From: Bidens hawaiensis
Lineage: Eukaryota > Streptophyta > Magnoliopsida > Asterales > Asteraceae
Direction: 5' to 3'
NCBI GenBank assembly: GCA_021521415.1
Contig: JAIQDT010000833.1
Location: 496,001-560,000 of the forward strand
Length of the DNA: 64,000 nucleotides
The translations under genes were made by a program, and so were the position numbers. The notes beneath the pieces were generated by a model, which saw only the letters and a program-made list of their open reading frames with translations, was not told the DNA's origin and searched no databases. Positions 57,688 through 64,000 of this stretch are shown piece after piece. How positions within the stretch are numbered: position 1 is the first letter of the stretch; every line of letters begins with the position of its first letter.

Positions 57688-58438
57688 GGGCGCGTTCGTT
57701 TCACGAACTTTTTTTAAAGGATTTGGATTTGGAATTGGAATGGAATGTTTGAGAATCCCTATCATGTGTTTGGTTGGTTAATATGTATTAGAATTGGAAT
57801 CTTCTTCATTCTCGGGGGGGTTTTTTTTTAAGAACGAGGGCAACGAAGAAAACGTTTTAGTTTTTTTACATTTTTTGTTTTTAATTTATATTTTGACTTA
57901 TGATTTTTTTATTTATTTTTTTCAAAATTTTTTTGGAGGGATTAACAATAAAAACCCCTTCAAAAAAAATTAATAGAAAAATCATAACTCAAAATATAAA
58001 TCAAAAACGAAAAATGTAAAAAAACTAAAACGTTTCCGCCTTTGCCCTCATTCTTCAAAAAAAAAAACGGCCCAAAACCCGTTTTGACCCGTTCCAACCT
58101 TGACCCATTTCGACCCGGACCCATTCTGACCCGAACCCATTCCAACCGAACCAAAACAACCCTTTTTTAGTTGACCCGTTCCGACCCATGACTCGTTTCG
58201 ACCCAACCCAACCCAACCCATTTGTCACCCCTAGTTATTAGGTTTAATAAAACAATCTTTTATTTTCCATAACAATCCTTATACAATAAATGGGATTTTA
58301 AAATCCTATGAAATGTGGGATTTGATGGGTTTTAGTTTCCATCCCATTCTTTCATTTAATGAAACAAACATGTCAATTCATGGGATTTAAAATCTCATTT
58401 CTTAGAATTCCTTTCAAATCTCTGAAACGAGCAGGACC
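57688..58438. mobile_element. Harbinger-like MITE with internal hairpin, 751 bp
   Basis: Flanked by TTA (57685-57687, 58439-58441). Ends GGGCGCGTTCGTTTCA and, read inward from the right, GGTCCTGCTCGTTTCA. Contains a long hairpin (57832-58056) and a run of GACCC words ending CACCCCTA at about 58233 that looks like the end of a further hAT MITE. Confidence 0.7.
57832..58056. repeat. long inverted repeat, arms about 100 bp
   Basis: Left arm (57832-57930) AACGTTTTAGTTTTTTTACA ... ATTTATATTTTGA pairs with right arm (57960-58056) read inverted, with few mismatches and about 30 bases of loop. Confidence 0.85.
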
Positions 58439-58441
58439 TTA

Positions 58442-60621
58442 ATGACATTCATTCGTATCTTGGTTGTTTACTAACTTTTCAAACAAAGATCACCATTCCA
58501 TACCCCCTCCTATCCCATGGCACATCTCCATTGCTATATCAGAGTTTCATTTCTTTACTAATTAGTAATTACTATACTCCACCTTTATCTCTTTTCAAAT
58601 CAACACAGTTACTAGGTCTTTCAAATGAATAATCAAATAACCTACATCATACCTTACAGTCCATATTTGAAGTAGTTGGTGTAGTAAGGTTCTCATCCCA
58701 TTCCCTTAAATAAATTAATAGATTGTGTATGGTTTAAAATTCTTCATTATGAATATCCAATTACTTCAGCATTGAAACACACAATCATACATACATACAT
58801 ACCGTCCCTCACCCCAATTTCAAAACTTTCAAATCTATAGTTCAGTCAATATTTATGTTTTCGGTTGTATAAAGTGCCAAATTCCTTAAAATAAAATTAT
58901 AGTTGTTAACATGTTATTATAGAAGATTTCTTATCAGTGAACATATATATAATAATCTTTTTAATGTATAACTAACTTCCGTCTGTTTTCTATTATCCTC
59001 TTTATATAATTATTGTTTATAGAAAATACAAATTTAGTTTTATCAATTTTGTGTTTGTCAATGTGTGCATTATATAGCTACAAAGTATGGATAACATCAT
59101 TCCAAACTCCTGAGCGTTTTTCTCAATATGATCCCACTCTCTCGATTCCCTTGCATCCCAATAATATCTTCCTCTTTTCAAGAAAATATGTTCACGTTAG
59201 TACCAATTCAACACCACTTGAGAAATTCATCAAAAGATATATAGGGTAATGGGATAAAATGGACGAGGATGGTTGGGATACGCATTACGAGCCATTCAAT
59301 ACCACTTGAGAAATTCATCAAAAGATATCGGTAAAAACATGATTCTTTCTAATTGATCACCGGCATTTATAATACAATTCACCTATTTAGGGAAAGAATT
59401 GGAACAATAAGATATAATAATGCGGATGTTTTTCTCAACAGTATAGGATAAATACTACGCTCTATTAATTATGAAGCACCATCCCGATTCTCACGCCGTA
59501 TGGCCTAAAAAGTGTTTTGAAATGTTAAAACAATACCTTAAAAATATTTTTCATGGTATACGAGCATAAACATGTACGACAAAATCTCATGTATTTTATA
59601 AGTAGATATGCAAAAAAAAAAAGAAAAGAAAGGAAAAAAAGAAAACACATATTTTGGGAACCAATGGCGAAGCCTAGGCTTCGCCATGGCGTTGACCGAA
59701 GTCACGGACCCAAAAATTTTTCAGCTCGGCGATTCGGTTTGTGTCGGTGGTTCGGGTCGTGTCGGTTGTTCGGGTCGGATCAAACGTGACATCTATATAT
59801 CTATTTTTTTTTCAATCATTCAAAACGATTGTTCTTACAATAAAAAAAAAAGACCTAAAATATCCATATATAATATGATAATAATACGATAGCTGAGAGG
59901 AGGGTGAGTACCTTAGAAGAAGATTTACTCGTTTATTCATCATCCTTTTTTTGAAAAAAGAAAAATTGTATCTTGCTTTTTCATGATTTACCAAATTAAA
60001 AAGGATCAATAGTTAGAGTAAAATTTCACCATACAATACCAATTACAAGCTTATTTGACTAATTTCCCTAAATCCCCAATTCATAATTACAAACCCTAAT
60101 TTTATAATCCTTGATTTAACAACACAAAGGTAGAGGATGGGCGGAGATGAGCGGCGACGGCGGATGACCGGCGGACAGCGGTGGGGCGGTGGTGAACTCA
60201 GAAGGCAAAAGGCAGGGTAGAAGAGAAGCAGGAGGTAGGGCGATTGTTGTGAAAGAATTCCCGTTTGTTTTTTTTTTAAGTTATGTTATGTAAAAATTTA
60301 CAACAAGCCCCTCCAAATTTAAGTGTTATTAAAAACTAAGTTTTTTATAATTTTTATAACTTTTGTTTATAAAAACCCTGAGGTTTTATAAAAATAATCA
60401 AACGATAGGATATTATATTTAAAAAAAATTGGTGGTGACCGGTAGCTTTTTGGAAAAATTATTTAGCAGTGACTGCACTTAATACCTATAAATATTTTCA
60501 TAAAAAATCACGAAATTTACCCTATTAACGGAGGAAACGGTAGAGACCGGGGCCACCCCCGGTCCCTTCTAGCATTCGCCCCTGTTGGGAACTGAAACCG
60601 ATACTGATGGAACCGATTCGA
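58442..60621. other. intergenic with local duplications
   Basis: 58897-59065 is paralogous to the LINE insertion locus. 59206-59240 and 59294-59328 are near-identical 33-base direct repeats (ACCACTTGAGAAATTCATCA). 59664-59687 is a 24-base perfect palindrome. 60140-60240 is GGCGG-rich. No gene supported. Confidence 0.5.
59664..59687. repeat. 24-bp perfect palindrome
   Basis: Half-site ATGGCGAAGCCT followed directly by its inverse complement. Confidence 0.9.
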
Positions 60622-60790
60622 CCCACAAGTAGAGCTGACAATTTAGACACGATACACAAATAAACAACAAAAACCTACACAACTTTAAGAGGTATCGGGT
60701 ATGACCTTAACAGACACGAATCAACCTGTTAATTTTCGTGTCTAAATAGCTAAAATACCCGATTACATGTTAATACCCGATTATATATAT

Positions 60791-61109
60791 AGGAGAAGTA
60801 TAGTTTGAAAACCCTCTTGAGTTGAGAAAATCTGTGAAAACCCTATGTAACATCGTTTTTTTTTGTTACATGTAATATATGTTGTTACATTTAATACAAA
60901 ACATCGAAAAAAAAATGTTTTGCTATTTTTTTTACATTTTTTTAGTAATTTTTATATATGTTTTCAGGAGAGAGAAAATGTAAATAAACTTTTACATTTT
61001 TTATTAACTTTAATTATAGAACACAAGATTTAATCTTTAATTAAAAACATGTGGTTAAGAATGGGTTTCTAGAATTTTCACAACTCAAGTGGGTTTTTAT
61101 TCTAACCTA

Positions 61110-61113
<4 letters not shown>
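60791..61113 (+). mobile_element. TA-repeat MITE family A, copy 1
   Basis: Starts AGGAGAAGTATAGTTTGAAA and ends TTCTAACCTAACCT; ends are imperfect inverted repeats (GAAAACCCTCTTGAGTTGAG against AAAAACCCACTTGAGTTGTG). Bordered by TA runs at about 60783-60790 and 61114-61141. Non-coding. Confidence 0.8.
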
Positions 61114-61141
<28 letters not shown>

Positions 61142-61144
<3 letters not shown>

Positions 61145-61374
61145 TTCTAGGATACTAGGAATAAATCATAGCCATTAGATCATGTTAATCAATGGTTGAG
61201 ATTTAAAATTACCAAAAACCGAAATAGTTTTCTAGAATTACTCTTTCACCGTATAACCGACATAGGACATAGTTTCCTAGAATTATTCTTTTACCATAAA
61301 TTTTAATGCCAAATGTCAAAAATCTATTGGTTCTTACCATTCCTATGAAACTCTTTATTCTTATTTAAACATTT

Positions 61375-61378
<4 letters not shown>
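61142..61378 (+). mobile_element. TA-repeat MITE family B, copy 1
   Basis: From GTTTTCTAGGATACTAGG to TTATTTAAACATTTTTC; bordered by TA runs on both sides (61114-61141, 61379-61412). Second copy, inverted, at 62126-62388. Confidence 0.75.
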
Positions 61379-61412
<34 letters not shown>

Positions 61413-61414
<2 letters not shown>

Positions 61415-61750
61415 GAGGGATCTTTTGAGAACCATGTTGAGTTTTAAGAACTTAAGAACTACATTCTGTGCCACACATTTAATTAAATTGATTGCAATAT
61501 GTGGTTGAGATTAAATCTGACAAAAAGTCAAAGTATGAGAGAGAATAAAGATGTAAGTGGTTACACTAACTTTTACGTCCGTTACACATGTGTAAAAAGT
61601 CGACTCAGTGCGTAAAAAATTTTATAATTTTTTTATGTGTATGTAACCTACATATATTACGCATATGTAAAAAAAATTCGAAAAAAAATCGTTGCACTGA
61701 GTTCTTTCGAGTTCTTAAAACTCAAAGGGATTCTCATTTGAAATCTCCCC
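61413..61750. mobile_element. TA-repeat MITE family C
   Basis: Ends GGGAGGGATCTTTTGAGAAC and, inward from the right, GGGGAGATTTCAAATGAGAA, both followed by TTTGAGTTTTAAGAACT-type sequence. Flanked by TA runs. Its ends resemble those of 39768-40485. Confidence 0.8.
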
Positions 61751-61761
61751 TATATATATAT

Positions 61762-62074
61762 GGTTAGGTTAGAATAAAAACCCACTTGAGTTGTGAAAAC
61801 TCTATAAACCCATTTTCAACTACATGTTTTTAATTAAAGATTAAATCTTGTGGTCCACTATTAAAGTTAATAAAAAATGTAAAAGTTTATTTACATTTCT
61901 CTCTCCTGAAAACATATATAAAAATTACTAAAAAATGTAAACAAAACATTTTTTTTTATGTTTTAGATGTTTTGTATTAAATATAACAACATATATTACA
62001 TGTAACAAAAAAAAACGATGTTACATAGGGTTTTCATAGGTTTTCTCAATTCAAGAGGGTTTTCAAACTATACT

Positions 62075-62079
<5 letters not shown>
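61762..62079 (-). mobile_element. TA-repeat MITE family A, copy 2 (inverted)
   Basis: Inverse complement of 60791-61113 with only scattered differences; starts GGTTAGGTTAGAATAAAAAC and ends TATACTTCTCA; flanked by TA runs at 61751-61761 and 62080-62125. Confidence 0.85.
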
Positions 62080-62125
<46 letters not shown>

Positions 62126-62128
<3 letters not shown>

Positions 62129-62388
62129 AAGGGTTCAAATAAGAATAAGGAGTTTCCTAAGAATGGTAAGAACCAATAAATTTTTGACATGTGGCATTAT
62201 AACCTATGGTGAAAGAATAATTCTAGGAAACTATGTCGGTTATAATGGTGAAAGAGTAATTCTAGCCTTCTAGGAAACTATGTTGGTTTTTGGTAAATTT
62301 AAATCTCAACCATTGTAACATGATCCAATGGCTATGATCTATTCTTACTCTTCCTAAAAAGCTATCTATTTTAATTTTAGCTCACCCT
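62126..62388 (-). mobile_element. TA-repeat MITE family B, copy 2 (inverted)
   Basis: Inverse complement of 61142-61378 with a short internal duplication of the ATTCTAGGAAACTATG segment (62220-62285). Flanked by TA runs. Confidence 0.8.
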
Positions 62389-62917
62389 TATATATATAAG
62401 ATTATAATATGTTATATACCCTAAATAGTTAACCCTAAATTTTTATATCAAACAATTGAACACGACACACGTCATTCTAATCCAACATCAAGCAGACGAC
62501 GCACAAACCCTTCTTTGATTCTCCCTCTCCGAATCTCCAGTAGTCCAGTGGTTTCCCTCCACATCTTTAGTAGTCTCAGCCCTACGATTCTCCGGTCTAC
62601 CTCTCCACATCTCCGATTCTCCGTCAGTTCGGCTTCCTCGCAGTTGCAGCGGCGCCATTGATATTAACAGGTCCATGTCTTATCGTGTATATCTGGTATT
62701 AGCAGGTTTCGGGTTCGGGTCTGGCATACATGTATATGATAGGTTATCGTGTCATGCACATGTATACATGTTTCGTGTTTGTGTCTTGTCGTGTACAGGT
62801 ATACACAATATACCAGCCCTACCCATAAGGTTGAAATTGGGTTATCTTAAACCAACTAAAACCTGGGTTAAAAAGGGTCAACCAAACATTTCCCCTACAA
62901 AAACCAGTTCCACGTAC

Positions 62918-63308
62918 AAGAGGTGTACAAAACCGGTTTTAAATCCAAACCGAACCGGGTTGTAAACCGAACTGGTTTGGTCAACGCCTGGTCAAAACCG
63001 GTTTGACTCAAACCGGTTCGGTTTATAAACCGGTTCGGTTTATAAACCGGTTTAGACACAAGATAGGTCGACCTGGTCACGTTGGTTCGGTTCGGTTTAT
63101 AAACCGGTTTTAGCCGGTTTTAAACCGGTTTTCCTCAAACCGGTTCGGTTTATAAACCGGTTTGATCGATCTTAAGGGGAACCGGTCCTGAAACTGGCGG
63201 TTTGGATCGGTTTGAGAACCGGTTTGGGTGAAACCGGTTTTAAACCTAAACCGGTTCGGTTCGGTTCGCCTAAAACCGGTCCCAAACCGGTTTTTTTTAA
63301 CACCTGTA
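62918..63308. mobile_element. AACCGGTT-rich hAT MITE, 391 bp
   Basis: Perfect 8-bp duplication CCACGTAC at 62910-62917 and 63309-63316. Ends AAGAGGTGTACAAAACCGG and, inward from the right, TACAGGTGTTAAAAAAAACC. The interior is a dense run of AAACCGGTTCGGTTTATAAA-type palindromic words. The open frames across it are by-products of the repeat. Confidence 0.9.
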
Positions 63309-63316
63309 CCACGTAC

Positions 63317-64000
63317 CCCAACACAATTTTGATTTTTATTAACACAACCCAAACCGAGGTGTCGTCCCAACCAATTTGGGCCCATAACCCAATTTATGTA
63401 CCATTTAAGTGTAGAAGTAAAATTATTTCTATCAATAAACTATCAACTTTTCTAGGATAATACGAATTGAACAAAAATTTGACATCTTTATATTTTTGTA
63501 ATTACTCTTAGGAATATTGGTTTTAAATAATCCCAATTATGTCCTATTAATAAATAACGGTCCTAACTTCAAAGTTGCCTGGTGACAGTACCAACTAAAG
63601 GGGTATTTGTTTTAAACGGACCGCGACTAACGGAAGTTAACTCCGTTAGTAATTTTCTGACGTCGCACGCCTAGTTATTTAAAATTGATTACATAAGCAA
63701 CTTACTTGGCATCTGATAATGATGATGAGTAGGCACATCATTTTTATACATTAGTCAACAATCACAATCAATATAAACCCTAATTATTCAAACCCAAAAT
63801 CAATGGATCAAAAGCCTCTGTAAATTTTAATTGACAAAGTGTTTTTGATAAGGGAATGAAGATGATTAGAATACATAAAAATGTTTACCCGATTGAAAAT
63901 GAATCGAAGAATTTATGGCTCGTCGGAGTTCCGATGTTGACGACGTATCAACAGAGGGCAAATCAATGGCCATTTGAGTGGGGGGGAAAGTGGATGGCGA
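63317..64000. other. non-genic; CCGTTAGT-family arm
   Basis: 63520-63700 carries CGCGACTAACGGAAGTTAAC and TCCGTTAGT with CCCAATT/GGTCC words, as in the fold-back elements at 13.9 and 15.5 kb; its partner arm would lie outside the window. The last 300 bases show nothing recognisable. Confidence 0.45.

Larger units (their letters stand above)
60630..62821. mobile_element. hAT-like element hosting five TA-repeat MITEs
   Basis: Left end TAGAGCTGACAATTTAGACA; right end read inward TAGGGCTGGTATATTGTGTA. Flanks CCCACAAG (60622-60629) and CCCATAAG (62822-62829) agree at seven of eight, fitting an old 8-bp duplication. Inside, 60791-62388 is a row of five nested MITEs and 62460-62670 is CT-rich DNA of unknown origin. 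Confidence 0.65.

Noticed and set aside
62895..63460. Several open frames of 61-96 codons
   Set aside because: Created by the AACCGGTT repeat inside a hAT MITE with proven target duplications.

Overview
This is a 64 kb piece of an AT-rich plant nuclear genome. Evidence: a three-exon NAC transcription factor of the VND class, an intron-containing organellar small heat shock protein with a classical heat-shock promoter, a Cassandra LTR carrying 5S rRNA sequence, plant-type Helitron termini, a plant PIF/Harbinger transposase, and tRNA-iMet primed LTR elements. I infer a eudicot, possibly Asteraceae from the look of the LTRs; the species is not established.

Only two conserved host genes are convincing: a VND4/5/6-like NAC gene at 34637-36675 (+) and the small heat shock protein gene at 51942-53281 (-) with a heat shock element array and TATA box at 53346-53428. 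A third host-derived locus is a broken five-exon fragment at 40686-41497 (-), which lies upstream of a minus-strand Helitron 3' end and may be a captured gene. Almost everything else is transposon.

Layout. 1-5626: a decayed Ty3/gypsy element on the minus strand (RT, protease, gag, PBS and 5' LTR), inserted into a LINE. 5627-7222: rest of that LINE, itself split by a 271-bp solo Cassandra LTR with a perfect 5-bp target duplication. 9374-10367: solo LTR related to the gypsy LTR. 13947-17980: fold-back elements of a family sharing a CCGTTAGT core. 18425-19300: a tandem duplication. 21411-23783: two abutting minus-strand Helitrons, the second next to a TAA microsatellite. 24160-27561: a long-arm fold-back element with a PIF/Harbinger transposon in its left arm and a hAT MITE in its right arm. 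28201-29647: a 1.4 kb element inside a TA repeat. 29940-30358: a CACTA terminus. 30750-31559: a Mutator-like MITE. 31571-36790: the NAC locus. 39400-43796: Helitron termini, another TA-repeat element and the captured exons. 44565-47623: a non-autonomous LTR element with both LTRs. 47860-48130: gypsy pol remnant. 49504-49888: hAT MITE carrying a SINE-like box. 51942-53428: heat shock gene. 54658-58438: a 5'-truncated LINE, Tourist-like MITE, complete Helitron and Harbinger-like MITE in succession. 60630-62821: a hAT-like element holding five MITEs, all lodged in TA repeats. 62918-63308: an AACCGGTT-rich hAT MITE.

The main value of the window is a nested insertion record that can be read at base resolution, with target duplications and, in several cases, an uninterrupted relative inside the same window to prove the insertion point. 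The least explained pattern is a set of at least seven elements of several sequence families that all sit in TA dinucleotide repeats.
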